This document shows positions 31,695 through 42,715 of a stretch of DNA of 64,000 nucleotides, one piece after another. Positions within the stretch are counted from its first letter, which is position 1, and the number at the start of each line of letters is the position of its first letter. Source of the stretch: Bathynomus jamesi (Eukaryota; Arthropoda; Malacostraca; Isopoda; Cirolanidae). Under the pieces are notes generated by a model. It was not told the origin of the DNA and made no database searches. It saw only the letters and a program-made list of their open reading frames with translations. The position numbers were made by a program, and so were the translations under genes. The stretch covers positions 1,278,501-1,342,500 of the forward strand of contig JAJOZX010000484.1 of the NCBI GenBank assembly GCA_023014485.1. The letters run 5' to 3'.

Positions 31695-32246
31695 CAGTGG
31701 TGTAGTGCTAAATAAAGAAGTGAGGGAACGCATTTTGAAAGTGTTACTCAGATGCGGAGGGGACAATGGCTAGCGCGGCGAGCCCATACAGCTGGGGGTC
31801 CGGGGGCACTGTAAGCTCCCCGGGAAATCTTTTGAAATCTGACCAATTTCAGGAATATTTTGAGGTCATATGCATTGGATATTAGGATATATTCCAAGGT
31901 TGAAGATGCAGTATTTCCAGTGTCATTAGATATACGACATCCAGTACGATCAATAAAAATAGCTGACAACTGGAATGATTAACTAAAAAAAAGTTAACAA
32001 CTGGTACGCCGTGGTGACTGTTTCACCAGATCTTTATAGGCTAGCATTGCCTCAGTCGAAGCTAAAAGAAATGAAACAGTTAATGATTCTTTCTCATATT
32101 TCTTCTAGGGGGTGGGAATTAAAATTTCATGACGTTAGAGATTTGTAAGTTCGGATTTATTTGAAATAGTGAGGGAACGCCGTTCCGTCTACCAAAAAAA
32201 GTAAGGGAACGCCGTTCCCACGCGTTCCCACAGCACTACACCACTG
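31695..32246. mobile_element. hAT MITE in the 5' LTR of A
   Basis: The termini are CAGTGGTGTAGTGCT and its complement. The exact 8-base duplication CTCTTATG lies at 31687..31694 and 32247..32254. Internally it repeats GTGAGGGAACGC-type motifs near both ends. No transposase. Confidence 0.9.
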
Positions 32247-32390
32247 CTCTTATGACATTATTGTTTGGGCACTGGCAGCGTCCTTTCTACTCGTTTGCTG
32301 AATGCGGCACTGATAGGGTGTGGTCTCAAAGAACTCTTGCAATTCAGTTTGATTGTTTAGATACAGGATTGTTGTGTCGTGCAATGGACT

Positions 32391-32921
32391 CAGAGCTGGG
32401 CAATAAATACATTGAATGTATTTAAATACTAAATACATGGGAGAAATGTATTTAAATACTAAATACTAAATACATTTTACGAATGTATTTAGATGCTAAA
32501 TACAAAATACATCAATTGTATTTAAATACATTTGTAAATACATTTTAAATACATACAAATTTTAACATATGCATTCACTAATTCACTAAGCCATGACACG
32601 CACACGATAAAGAAATCAACCGCTTTCGACTAAGAGTGGCACACAACTGATTGAACTGACACGTTGAAACATGAACCATGCTGTACTACACTGTCGACGC
32701 GTCGTACTGTGCTAGTACATAACGTGTATTAAACCAGTAAAAGTATTTACATTTTTATATTTTGAGTATTTAAATACATTGTATTTAAATACTCATTAAA
32801 GTATTTAAATACTATATTTAAATACATGAAAAACATTGTATTTATAAATACAGTTCTAAATACACAAATGTATTTAAATACGTATTTAAATACAAATGTA
32901 TTTAAATACTGCCCAGCTCTG
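32391..32921. mobile_element. hAT MITE built of TATTTAAATAC repeats
   Basis: The termini are CAGAGCTGGGCA and its complement. The target GCAATGG appears on both sides (32381..32387 and 32922..32928) with two extra bases at the left. Much of the interior is many copies of ATGTATTTAAATAC in both orientations. Confidence 0.8.
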
Positions 32922-33191
32922 GCAATGGTGAAGGTTGTGTTGTTGTTGGAAGGTTTAGAAGGAAGACCATAAATAGTGACCCCTTTTTTTGTCTTAATTT
33001 TATGCTACTGAGACCTAAAGTAGGCCCACATCGAGTCAGCAACCCTGAGGTAGGACCTAATAGGACCCCCAAGTCCGTAAGTTTGTTTTAGTCTAGCTTA
33101 ACTTAGGCTCTAAGTTAAAGTAGTCCTTCAGAGCTTGGCCGTTCAAGACTCATCTGAGATTCTGAACCCAATCAAAATAAATAAAATAACA

Positions 33192-33209
33192 TGGTCCTTC
33201 GAACCGGAT
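33192..33209 (+). promoter_or_regulatory. Primer binding site of BEL element A
   Basis: TGGTCCTTCGAACCGG follows the LTR end directly. It is complementary to the 3' end of a tRNA, probably an arginine type; B carries a near-identical site. Confidence 0.7.
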
Positions 33210-33567
33210 TCTAGCCTAAGACTGAGTCAGTGACTATCTTTCGGCAAAGTTCTAATTGTGCAAATTGTAGCCTAAGTTAGTCCCAAGGTGGAAAGTTTGG
33301 TCGCCCAATTGCGAAACTTGGTGGCTAGTCTGTGGTTGGTTTGGGACCTACATTTGGTTTTATTGTTCGTAGGCGAAGGTTGCAGACTTCAGTGCGCCAG
33401 TTACTTGGGTGGAAAATTTGATATTCCTGACTGGTGGTTGATCAGTACCTCAACCAGGCAATTTAGTTTATTTGGCAAAAGGCAAATTTAAGTTTGGTCA
33501 GTTTGGTTAAGTATTTTGGCTAATTCAACATATTTGGCATTGAGCCCAGTTGTTTGTTTGCATTGAA

Positions 33568-34930
33568 GATGAGTGTAGTTGAATTGAACAAGTTTAGAAA
33601 CGAGTGAAGGGCTTACAAAGGTCTCATTACAAAGGTCATTGCCACTAAGATTCTGCCATAGAGCAAGAGGATTTAAGTTTAGTGACTGCGCATCTTTCCA
33701 TATTAGAAACTAAAAAGGTTGCTCTAAGAGAAGTAAATGTTAAGATTGAGGCTCCTATGGAAGAGGATGAAATGGAAAATAACATAATTCACTTTGAAGA
33801 GATTATTGATGACCTAATTAAACCATGCCACAGAGCAAACGATTTCGGCAGCTCATAACAGTTAGAGACCAGGTCTAATAATGAAACACAACCCTCAACA
33901 AACAATATAAGTAAGGTTAAGGTTAACAGATCTGCAGTTCAATTACCGATACTTGTACTCAAAACATTTTCTAGGGTTATTCAGGAATACCCAGGGTGGG
34001 CAGACAGTTTCCAGTCAGCAGTTTATTCTAGTCAAGTGTTAAGTGCTGTGGAGAAGTTTAATTATTTGCAGTCCCTCTAGGAAGGGAAGGCAGCAAAGAC
34101 AATAGCAGGATTAGCTTTAACAGAGGCTAATTATAATGTGGCTTGGTATATATTAAAGAAACGGTTTGTTAAGCCAGAGATCTTAATTAAAAGCCATCTC
34201 CGCGAACTTTTAGCTATACCTCCTGTTAATAATCTCAATAGTGTCAAGGAGTTACGGCAGTTATATGATGAATTTGAAGTTAGAACTAGGTCTCTGGACA
34301 ACTTGGGTGTAGGAATGGAAAGGTGTGGTGTAATGTTGGTCACTATACTGGAGTCTAAATTGCCTAGCTCAATTTTGCTTGAATTAAGTAGGGGACACTC
34401 TACAAAACATGTGTACATCCCCCCTTGAGCAGATGTTAAGCCTTTTAGCGCAGAATTAACAACGTGAGAGGGAACTGAGTTTGCACAGTTGGATGTCAAA
34501 CAAAGGGACAAAGGCAGGCAAAGCACCAAAGTTCCTACAAAAAGGAATACCTCAGGTACAGTGTCGGCTGTACATGCATCCTCAGAATAAATTAAAGGGA
34601 ATCAAGGAATGCATATTTTGCGAAGACAACCATAAGTCATATAAGTGTGAAGTGGCTGAGGCTTTACCTTTTGAGGAGAGAAATGACAGGGTAGCTAAGT
34701 CCACAGCATGTTTTAAATGTTTTATGGAAGGTCACAGAGCAAGGGTTTGTAAGTTTAAAATTTTGTGCAAAAAATGTTATGGCCGGCATCAGCCATTATT
34801 GTGTGAAAACACTCCTAGTATGCCTACCCAAGAAGTAGAGACATCAGTGGCACATGCCACTGCTATGAAAGGGAGTAAGTGTGGAAAATTTGGGAGTACC
34901 GAAATGGAAGACCCACCTAATCTTGGATAA
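33568..34930 (+). pseudogene. Gag of BEL element A
   Basis: The ATG at 33568 begins SVVELNKFR. Later frames read ILKKRFVKPEILIKSHLREL, LAIPPVNNLNSVKELRQLYD and LPSSILLELSRGH, the DUF1759-type capsid region of BEL/Pao Gag. Zinc knuckles CIFCEDNHKSYKC and CKKCYGRHQPLLC follow, with CFKCFMEGHRARVC between. Several stops and frameshifts occur (for example near 34078 and 34428). B has a parallel copy. Confidence 0.8.
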
Positions 34931-35404
34931 GCCATATTGACATTAAAAAAAAAAATAACAATAAAAAATAAATCAGAAGAACATGAACTCTTGCTGAGAA
35001 AAATTAAAAAGACACCAACGAAGAAACAAATATGGGATGAAAAGAAAAAAAGATCCCATAGCCAGAAATGGCAACACGGTTTTGGGAAGAAGAAGAAAAA
35101 GATCGGGATAAGCTGAATAAGCAGAATAATAGGCAGGACGGAGAGGCGCGAGACGAAAGAAACCGGAATAAAAATGTTAATTATTGGTGTCAAGAAATAA
35201 AACTTATATTAAAACTTCAAGGTAAGAAGTTCATAAATTTCCCTTCGGTTATTAAATTTAGGTCAAATAAGCTGACATTTCAGCTGTAATTGTTTAACAA
35301 AAGAGTATGGAAGTCCTGTTTATGGACAAATAGTTAGGCTGGTTCATCTTTGGCCTAGGTCTTCCATCTCCAACGTAGCCTAGGTTGTACCTAGCCCATT
35401 CTGG

Positions 35405-35804
35405 TTGGAGCAGGACTCCATTGGTAATGAAGGAGAAGCTACTGTAAGATTGTTGTTTGATAGTGGTAGCCAGTGTAGCTTTATTAAGACCAGAATTTCC
35501 AGAAATTTGAAGTTTAAAGAACTTAAGAGGGAAAATTTAAGAATTTCTAAGTTTGGGGTTTCAGTTCAAAACAGATCCAAAGTTAAGAAGGTAGAAGTTC
35601 TGGTTAAGGGGTTGTTACCACAAAGTCCCACTATCAAGGTCCAAGTTGTAGAGATTGAGGAACTTTGTGCCCCAGTCACTACTTGTTTAGATATGGCATG
35701 TATCCAAGAATTGCAAGTTGAAGGAATTAATTTGGGCAATAATAAGTTTGAAGGAACGGAAGATATTAGTATTTTGAGAGCCAACTATTATTGGGAGTTC
35801 ATCA
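35405..35804 (+). pseudogene. Aspartic protease of BEL element A
   Basis: It reads ATVRLLFDSGSQCSFIKTRI, with the DSG active site, then LKFKELKRENLRISKFG and IEELCAPVTTCLDMACIQEL. The reading stops at a solo LTR inserted after YYWEFITG and resumes at 36811. Confidence 0.8.
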
Positions 35805-35809
35805 CTGGC

Positions 35810-36810
35810 TGTTGAAAAAAGTGGTTAGAAATAACCGAATATATTTCCAAATAAAATATAAACCAAATAAATAAAAATAAAAACCCTCGTTTCTAACCAA
35901 CTAGTGAAGTTGGGTTTCCCTAATTAACAAAAAGAAGGAAAAAAAAAGTTTCTGGGACAAAGACAAACGGAGCTTTGGCCAGTCTTGAAAATTTTTGACC
36001 GCATGAAGCGGGCCCTTTTTTCTCAACAAAATTAAAATGCTCGTGGTTACCCAAACCGGGAAACTGAGCCAACCTTCAAACCTAACAACCTTTAATTAAA
36101 TCGTATCCTTAATTAATAACCACTGCAATTAATCAAAACCCATGTTTAACTAAATAGAGGCCGATCAGAACTAGGTGCAAGTAAGTTAAAGAAATAACTA
36201 AGGTAAGAGAAAAACTAGGTACCTAGACGAAACTCGAACCGGGCTACAACGGCCCTAACTCAATAATTAAATGGCTGTTATAGCCCCTATTAAAACCTAA
36301 AGGCAATATAGCCCTAACTTAACTTAAATAAAACCTTCTAAACCTTAAACCTTTAAAACCAAAAACTTAAGGGCAATCCAGCCCTAGCCTAACTTAACCT
36401 GCAAAACCTAGGTCTGGGAAATAGCCCCTACAAATAAATAACCTAGCAGTGTGTTAAACAATAACCTAAAACTTAACAACGAAAATTAAAAAAAAAAACT
36501 GGAAACTAAATGAAACTATGAATCAGTTAGAAACTGAAAGGGTAACGTTCAACTGGCAACTTCATTTTTGGTAAGTCTAAATTAATTTTGATGAATTTAG
36601 CTTCACCATAGTTAGTAATCTGGCTGCTGACCAAATTTAACCTGAAAACCACTACAACCTACAGTGAAAAAGTCTGTAGCTGTGTTGACAGTGTCTAAAT
36701 AGGCCATTATTATTTCTATAATTACCGAGTCTATTTAAAGTAAACTTAACCTTAATACTACACCTAAATAAAAATAATATATCTCAAGCTAAACAATAAA
36801 TTTTTCAATA
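35810..36810. repeat. Solo LTR of another LTR retrotransposon
   Basis: The ends TGTTGAAAAA and TTTTTCAATA are inverted. The 5-base duplication CTGGC flanks it (35805..35809 and 36811..36815). It is AT-rich with many CCTAA-type words. Orientation is undetermined. Confidence 0.75.
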
Positions 36811-37313
36811 CTGGCAACATTGTCCGCACATCTCGAGGTCCTGTAGCTATTGAAAGCAAGCTAGGCTGGATGCTACATGGTAGCTATGGGCCAGGGGCGG
36901 CTCTGGCCTAGAGGCTGTAAGGCTGCAGACCCCCCAACTAAAATGACGAATAATGCGTCTCTACGGTCTCTTTATTTTATTTAAAGTGTTGTATTAAACA
37001 AAAAATGAGATTCTAAACTAAACTGATTTTTATATATTAATAATGTGACGAAATAAAGATAACTTTCAGCAAACAATGATGAATAAAAGGTTATTTAAAA
37101 TGTAATATAAATATAGGGCCTACCGCGCTAAGATGTAAATTTTAAGGCTGCAATCGTGCAGTCTATACACAGTATACAGGGTATGAGATTTAGTGAGGAC
37201 TGTGAGCCTATTGCAATAAAATTGAGGTTAAAACTCTTTTTGTTAAGATTGAAGAGAACAGCCATGATTTGGAAAGGCATTTGAAAGCCTTTTGGGAACT
37301 TGAATCCATTGGC
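36811..37313 (+). pseudogene. BEL element A, region between protease and reverse transcriptase
   Basis: It reads NIVRTSRGPVAIESKLGWML with HGSYG, then after a 300-base insert HDLERHLKAFWELESIG. It ends at TTGGC, the target of element B. The reading continues at 47777. Confidence 0.75.
36890..37207. mobile_element. Unclassified insert in element A
   Basis: It begins near CAGGGGCGGCTCTGGCC, a hAT-like start, and interrupts the codons for HGSY and CNE. The right end shows no matching repeat. Confidence 0.4.
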
Positions 37314-37912
37314 TGTTAATATTTTATTTTATTGGGTTCAGAATCCCAGCTGAGCCGTGAACGGCCAAGCTCTGAAGCGCCAGTTTAACCTACAGCCCAA
37401 GTTAAGCTAAACTAAAAACCTACGTACTTGGAGGTCCTATTAGGTCCTACCTCAGGGTTGCTGACTCGATGTGGGACTACCTTAGGCCTCAGTTGCATAA
37501 AATTAAGATAAAAAAACAAAAGGAGCACTATTTATGGTCTTTCTAAACCTTGCAACAACAACACAACCTGCACCATTGCACGATGCAACAATCTTGTATC
37601 TAAACAACCAAACTGAATTGCAAGAGAGCTCTCTATAAGACCACGCCCTGTAAGTGCCGCATTCAACAAACGAGTAGAAAGGACGCGCAGTGCCCCCCAA
37701 ATAAAATACCACAAGAGTGCACAAACAATGATGCCACAAGAGCCCAAAAAATGCTAGCTCTAAATTAAGTGAATTTTTCACTAACCTTACAATTATGAGA
37801 TGGATATACACACACCTTAACTTAATATATACAAGCAATGCTGCATCAATCAGCTTAGTCATCATATTGCCTTGGGACAACAATGGCTCTTCCTCTTCTA
37901 AATTTTCTAACA
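37314..37912 (-). repeat. 3' LTR of BEL element B
   Basis: On the minus strand it starts TGTTAGAAAATTTAG and ends ATTAACA. Confidence 0.9.
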
Positions 37913-37926
37913 CTTCCCACCGAAGA
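37913..37926 (-). promoter_or_regulatory. Polypurine tract of BEL element B
   Basis: The minus strand reads CTTCGGTGGGAAG immediately before the 3' LTR. It is the likely plus-strand primer; element A has GGTGGGGAG in the same place. Confidence 0.65.
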
Positions 37927-38038
37927 GGCATTGTTGTCATTACCTTCTGCAAATTTAACCAAGCCTTCTCCATGAGGCTGTAACTCAAATGTTTCATCTT
38001 GATTATCCATTTTGGCTGATTTCTAAAGCATAGAGTTT

Positions 38039-38300
38039 TTATATAGGTCTCTTTAATTTTCCTTCTGAAGTCTTTACCAGTGCAGACCTAACTAAATTGT
38101 CTTTGCCAACAAACAACTCTTCAATTATGCCAAGCTTCCAGCATTGCCTTGGTCTTTCATCCCCAATCATTACCACTTCTCCCACCTTGATACAATTTGC
38201 ATTGGAGCCCTTTACATTGCCTGTGGGTAATAATTGAGTTCTGGCAAGTATTCTATCTGCCACCTCTTCCATAACTGATCTTGTAGCTCTTCAAGGTACT
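38039..38300 (-). pseudogene. Integrase C-terminal domain (DUF5641-type) of element B
   Basis: It reads MEEVADRILARTQLLPTGN and then VGEVVMIGDERPRQCWKLGI with IEELFVGKDNLVRSALVKTS. This SH3-like tail is typical of BEL/Pao integrases. It is separated from the catalytic core by a stop near 38300. Confidence 0.8.
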
Positions 38301-38322
38301 TGAACCTTCTGGTTAACTCTTC

Positions 38323-39138
38323 TCACGTGCTCTGGATAGGTTGTAAGTCTTCTGGCAAACTGGGGCTTGATGTTAATCGTTTACCACAAAGAAAATGATT
38401 TGGTGTCAATGGCTCTGCATCCTGCATACTGTTATAAACAAAGGTGATAGGCCTACTGTTCACCATTGCTTCTACTTCACACAAAACAGTGCAGAATTCT
38501 TCTTTGCTCAAATGAGCATTAACTAAAAGTTTCTTTAATGGACACTTTACACTTCTCACTAGCCTTTCCCAAAATCCTCCCCACCATGGTGCTCTCTCAA
38601 CAATAAACTCCCACTGTACCCCATGGTATGAAAAGTAGAATTGGAATCCCTCCTCTTTTAGCAAGGACCAAACTTCTTGGAGTTCCTTTGCAGCCCTTTT
38701 GAAGGTTTTTGCATTATCCGATATGATTTGATTTGGGAAACCCCTTCTGTTCACAAACCTTTGAAAGGCCAGAAGAAATACATCACTACTTAAGTTGCTT
38801 ACCAACTCCAAATGGATTGCTCTGGTGGTAGCACATGTGAAAAGACATATATAACCTTTGTTAGACTCCCCTTGCTCATACACATAGACTGGACCTGCGA
38901 AGTCTACTCCCACTACATCAAATGGGGCAGTATAGACACACCGTTCTCTTGAAAGTGGAGCCACCTTTTCATAATAAGGCTTTGCACTCCAACGCTTGTA
39001 AACCACACATTTATGCAAGACCTTTTTTACTACTTGTCTAATTTTGGGAATCCAAAACTGTTGTCTGATCTCTATTATCACTTCTCCAACTCCAGCTTGT
39101 AACAACTTATGATGAGTATCCAGGATCAAAAGTTCCAC
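38323..39138 (-). CDS. Integrase of BEL element B (zinc and catalytic core)
   Basis: It is a 271-codon open frame. The zinc region keeps LILDTHHKLLQAG, but its CX2C reads CVVY where A has CVVC, so one metal ligand is lost. The catalytic core shows Asp in FDVVGVDFAGPVY, Asp in IISDNAKTF and Glu in the WWGGFWERLVRSVK region. The end reads PLTPNHFLCGKRLTS. The start methionine is internal to the polyprotein. Despite the open frame, the element is broken elsewhere. Confidence 0.8.
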   Translation of the reverse strand: MELLILDTHHKLLQAGVGEVIIEIRQQFWIPKIRQVVKKVLHKCVVYKRWSAKPYYEKVAPLSRERCVYTAPFDVVGVDFAGPVYVYEQGESNKGYICLFTCATTRAIHLELVSNLSSDVFLLAFQRFVNRRGFPNQIISDNAKTFKRAAKELQEVWSLLKEEGFQFYFSYHGVQWEFIVERAPWWGGFWERLVRSVKCPLKKLLVNAHLSKEEFCTVLCEVEAMVNSRPITFVYNSMQDAEPLTPNHFLCGKRLTSSPSLPEDLQPIQST

Positions 39139-39379
39139 AAAGTGCCCCCCCAGAAGGTAGCAAAATTGGATGTCTTTTCTCCTCTAGAAGCCCAGAAAAC
39201 TGTAGTCTACCTCCTACTCTCAATAAATCCTGATCCAAAAACATCCAAACCCTTGAGAGCAGAATGTGTTGGTAGAACCTGTATTAGACCGCTGGTGAGC
39301 AATTCCCTCTATTCACTAAATTTTTCCTTCTGCACATATACCACCCAGTATTGCCTGGCTTGCTGAATCTCCTTACTGT

Positions 39380-40130
39380 TCAGAATTCCTTCCTTCGTGT
39401 TTCTCTCTTAATGTTGTTTGTAAATCTATATACCCATGCTATCACTCTTAACAACCTTTTCAGACTGCTAATGTCCTCAAGCCTCAATATGGGGTCCTGC
39501 TGCATAACTTGACAACTGTTCACACTGCATTTTCTCACCTCACTCACCCATGCTTCTTCAGCCTGGCATTCTCCTACAATAGGCAGATTAGAAGGCCAGT
39601 TTTCACTTCCAAGTTTTAGCCACTCTGGCCCATTCCACCACAAACTTGACTGTGCAAGATCTTTCACTGAAATTCCTCGTGTTTGTAAATCAGCTGGATT
39701 TTGGGTGCCTGGACAATGCTTCCATTGCTTGAGATCTGTGTGTGCTTGAATTTCCTCCACCCTATTGGCAACAAATGGTTTCCATTTCCTTGCCTGGCTT
39801 CTTAACCAGTGCCAAACTATAGTGGAGCAATAATAGCTTGGAATTTTATAAAGGGCCAAAGACCTTTGCACTGTAACTGCAAGCCGACTAGCAATGACTG
39901 CACCCATCAATTCCAACCTTGGAATAGAAAGCCTTTTCAAAGGTGCTACTCTGCTCTTTGCAGCAACCAACCTGCAACTTGCTTCCTCTTTGAATGTGCC
40001 TCTTATATAAATACAAGTTGCATAGGCTTCCTCACTTGCATCACAAAAGATGTGCAGCTCCAAATTGTCTGGACTATTGTTCAACTCTCCAAAGTACCAT
40101 CTTGGGATTTCAATGTCTCTGAAACCAAAT
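39380..40130 (-). pseudogene. RNase H region of BEL element B
   Basis: It reads LELHIFCDASEEAYATCIYI (first Asp), IPRLELMGAVIASRLAV (Glu) and STIVWHWLRSQARKWKPFVA, then NPADLQTRGISVKDL, a hallmark of BEL/Pao. A further stretch LRVIAWVYRFTNNIK leads to the integrase. Frames shift near 39370 and 40130. Confidence 0.8.
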
Positions 40131-40558
40131 TTTTTACTTTATCACAAATGGAGCCAGGAATCCAAAAGGATCAAAGACCTTTGAAGCCAAACTAAGAGCT
40201 GTACTTTTTGTCCACCTTGTCTCATTCTCAGCGAGTTCTACTAAAGATTTCACATTGAAGGTAAACAAATCCTCTCCTTGCTGCCAAACAATGACTAGCA
40301 CGTTTGTGTCTATTGCCCATAACTCCTTCATACCAGAATCCTCAATACTTTCTGCTGCATCAGGTCCTACACAGGACTGACTCATAAACTCTTGTAATTG
40401 AGAATGATTGGTCTGCCATTTTCTAAGCTCCATGCCACCTCCCTCATTATAGCTCTAGCCTCCATGAATATCTGTTTAGCCATTTCTGTATTATCCACGA
40501 AACACAGCAAATCATCAACATAAAAATTTTTCCTTATTTGTTCAATAGTGTTAGCATC
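40131..40558 (-). pseudogene. Reverse transcriptase of element B, C-terminal part with YVDD
   Basis: It reads TIEQIRKNFYVDDLLCFVDN, the catalytic YVDD box, then TEMAKQIFMEARAIM and ALSLASKVFDPFGFLAP. The frame is continuous with 42716 once the hAT insert is removed (KKYSGLS then NPDANT). Confidence 0.8.
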
Positions 40559-40612
40559 AGGGTTGGTACCCAAAAACCCAAACCCAAAAAACCACCCAAA
40601 AACCCAACACAA

Positions 40613-40839
40613 TATTCTGCTGTCTTTTTTGTACTTCCAGCATCTACTGCTGAAATTAGATATGGCTTTTTTCCATTAAGAATACTGTACACAATAATAG
40701 GATCATTACCTACTGAACTCCAGCCATCTTGGAAAGGGTAATGGTACAATCATCAAGATTAAGGTCATTCTTCATTTCATGGATTACTTCATCATTAACT
40801 TTTATTAACAGATCAGATGCCAACCTTTTCCTGTTTGGT
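40613..40839 (-). pseudogene. hAT transposase, central part
   Basis: It reads PPNRKRLASDLLIKVNDEV and, after a frame change, QDGWSSVGNDPIIVYSIL with GKKPYLISAVDAGSTKKTAE. QDGWS and the DAGSTKKTAEY block are standard in BED-type hAT transposases. The DDE remainder and dimerisation domain are absent. Proline and glycine repeats near the end come from the element tip. Confidence 0.8.
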
Positions 40840-41163
40840 GGTTCATAGTTTATTATTCATTTTTTGACCCAGTCACACCCAGCTATAACAGCAATATATA
40901 TTGAATAACCAATCAAAACTGAATAAGAAAATATATATTATCTTGTGCAAATTTGTATAAAATGTGTTTTTTTATTAAAATATATTTCCTATTTTTGGTG
41001 TTTTTTCAATATATATATATCGACTATTTGGTGAATATTTCTTATTTTTGGTGATTCTGGCTACTTCTGCGAAATTCAATTTGTCCTGTTTTACAAATAA
41101 ATCATTTTTAGCAATTGTTCGTCTGTTGAACTCTGTTCAGTTTTTTTTTTTTGTGACGAAGTA

Positions 41164-41430
41164 TGACGTGTCAGTTATGCATATTTGATTTTGAAGACGT
41201 GATCCGCCATATTGCCCTCGATGAAGACAAGAGTTTAGACCTTTTTTTCAATCACGGAATAATTGACATCCGTGACCTGCCCTAAATGCAATAGTGCTTG
41301 TATTTTAAGAAAAGACCAGAAGGTCTTTAGGTGCCGTAAAAAAATCCTAAAAATAAACGTGTCGTTTCAGTTTAAGGGCAGGCGAAATTTAGCGGACTAC
41401 CCAGGCAAGGTTGGCACATGTTATTACATT
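41164..41430 (+). pseudogene. Merlin/IS1016-like transposase N terminus
   Basis: The first frame reads MTCQLCIFDFEDVIRHIALD and FFNHGIIDIR. One base later the next frame reads VTCPKCNSACILRKDQKVFR with CRKK, a zinc ribbon. This order (short helical start, then a C4-type ribbon) is the start of Merlin and ISXO2-type transposases. The catalytic part is not seen. Confidence 0.6.
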
Positions 41431-41589
41431 ATTATTTGTATAATTTAGGTCTCGGGGGTACGGGGGCGGAGCCCCCGTAAAGATCACGCATCACAAATTG
41501 ATCGGTCTTAATGTTTTGCGGACAGTTCAGTACGTGACACCAGTTAGGTCAACTGTACGCCCTTGATGATTGGTTAGGTTAAGTCATGA

Positions 41590-41815
41590 TATTTTCGTTT
41601 AAATTCGTTAGTTTAAACGAAAATGACGAGTGCAAACTTTTCTGGTTAATTTTGACGTGTTTTGTACGAAACTACCATCCGTTTCCTGTGCAAATGCGTA
41701 GTTTTCAAGATGACGATATCTCGAAAACTACGCATTTGCACAGGAAACGGATGGCAGATTCGTGCAGAACACCTCAAAATTGACCAGAAAAGTTTGCTCT
41801 CATTATAAAAAGAGA
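41590..41815. repeat. Palindromic repeat within the Merlin-like element
   Basis: The two arms (about 41625..41705 and 41727..41805) share CAAACTTTTCTGGT, ATCCGTTTCCTGTGCAAATG and CGTAGTTTTC in inverse order. The loop is about 20 bases. It may be a nested MITE. Confidence 0.75.
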
Positions 41816-41848
41816 CTGGGTCAAAAAACAAATAATTACCGGTTCATA

Positions 41849-42375
41849 TCCTGATCTTAGACCTTTGATTAATTTTAAAAATTCTTTATTTTCTAAAACG
41901 CTGAAGAGTATGCTAGCTGAAAAAAAGAACCTTGCAACTTGTAAATCTAATTCTTCCTTTTGGTCCACAGTCGTTCTTACCACAAATGGTGTAATTAATC
42001 TTTGCCTTTTATGCTTTATTGGTGTTGAATGACAGAATGTGGATGATGAAGAACCTGCACTGGTGTCACTCATTTCAGGCACATTTTCATTTATAATTTT
42101 TGGATCATCTTTGCCAGAAGCCAAAGTTGGAGGAAGTGAATCACTTTCAACTGATGCTCCAAATTCGAGTCTCGGCATACCTCTTGCCTCATTTTCAAAA
42201 CATTCCACTTTTCTTTTATTGCATTTCTCTAGATGATGTTTCACTCTCAATTTTTCGAGTGATACTTTCTTTGCAATAATTGCATAGTACTCTAGTAGGC
42301 TGATCACTTAATAAAGTCACCTCGTCCCATTCGCTAGCTTTAGATCTTCCACCTCTATAACTTTTTGAGTTTGGC
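41849..42375 (-). pseudogene. hAT transposase, BED finger and N-terminal part
   Basis: From the ATG near 42375 it reads MPNSKSYRGGRSKASEWDEV and CNYCKESIT. A frame change leads to RVKHHLEKC, which completes a BED-type zinc finger (CX2C, HX4C). The rest reads LDLQVARFFFSASILFSVLE and FLKLIKGLRSGYEP, typical of hAT. The reading resumes at 40839 after the Merlin-like insert. Confidence 0.8.
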
Positions 42376-42715
42376 ATCTTAAAAATTTAAATTTGAGATA
42401 GGTCTAAATAAAGCTGAAATCTTCTGTTAAGAAATAAAGGAAAGATCTAAAATTAAAATGGAGAAAATTCTAATATGTCATTATTATCTCTCATATCTGA
42501 ACTTTCTGTGAAATAAAGATGTCTTTTTAATATATATTGTAGATTAGATAAATAAATTAATAAAATAATAGATATATTAGGCACTACATAATTATCGAAT
42601 CTTTCTAAAAAAAATTTCAACCCATCAAAAAACCAAAAACTCAAAAAACCAGCAAAAACCCAACAAACCAGTTGGGTTTTTTTTTTTGTGAAAACCGGGT
42701 TTTTTGCCAACCCTG

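Larger units (their letters stand above)
29989..33191 (+). repeat. 5' LTR of BEL element A, with four insertions
   Basis: It starts TGTTAGAAAATCTAG and ends AATAAAATAACA. The native LTR is about 590 bases (compare 46457..47050). The excess is a tRNA-like repeat palindrome, a mariner relative and two hAT MITEs. Host LTR sequence is visible at 29989..30062, about 31634..31694, 32247..32390 and 32922..33191. Confidence 0.85.
40848..41840 (+). mobile_element. Merlin-like transposon inside the hAT transposase
   Basis: The inverted ends read GTTTATTATTCATTTTTTGA and, from the right, GGTAATTATTTGTTTTTTGA, both followed by CCCAGTC. The exact 8-base duplication GGTTCATA lies at 40840..40847 and 41841..41848. 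Eight-base duplications and the IS1016-type zinc ribbon inside support Merlin. It is non-autonomous. Confidence 0.7.
40559..42715 (-). mobile_element. hAT transposon inserted in reverse transcriptase of element B
   Basis: The terminal repeats are CAGGGTTGGTACCCAAAAAC and, from the right, CAGGGTTGGCAAAAAACCC. The 8-base target is GTTAGCAT at the left and GTTAGGAT at the right (one mismatch). The transposase is on the minus strand and is itself split by a Merlin-like element. The left boundary is good to within one or two bases. Confidence 0.85.

Noticed and set aside
36811..37313. Separate protease gene
   Set aside because: It is the continuation of BEL element A after the solo LTR insertion, not an independent gene.
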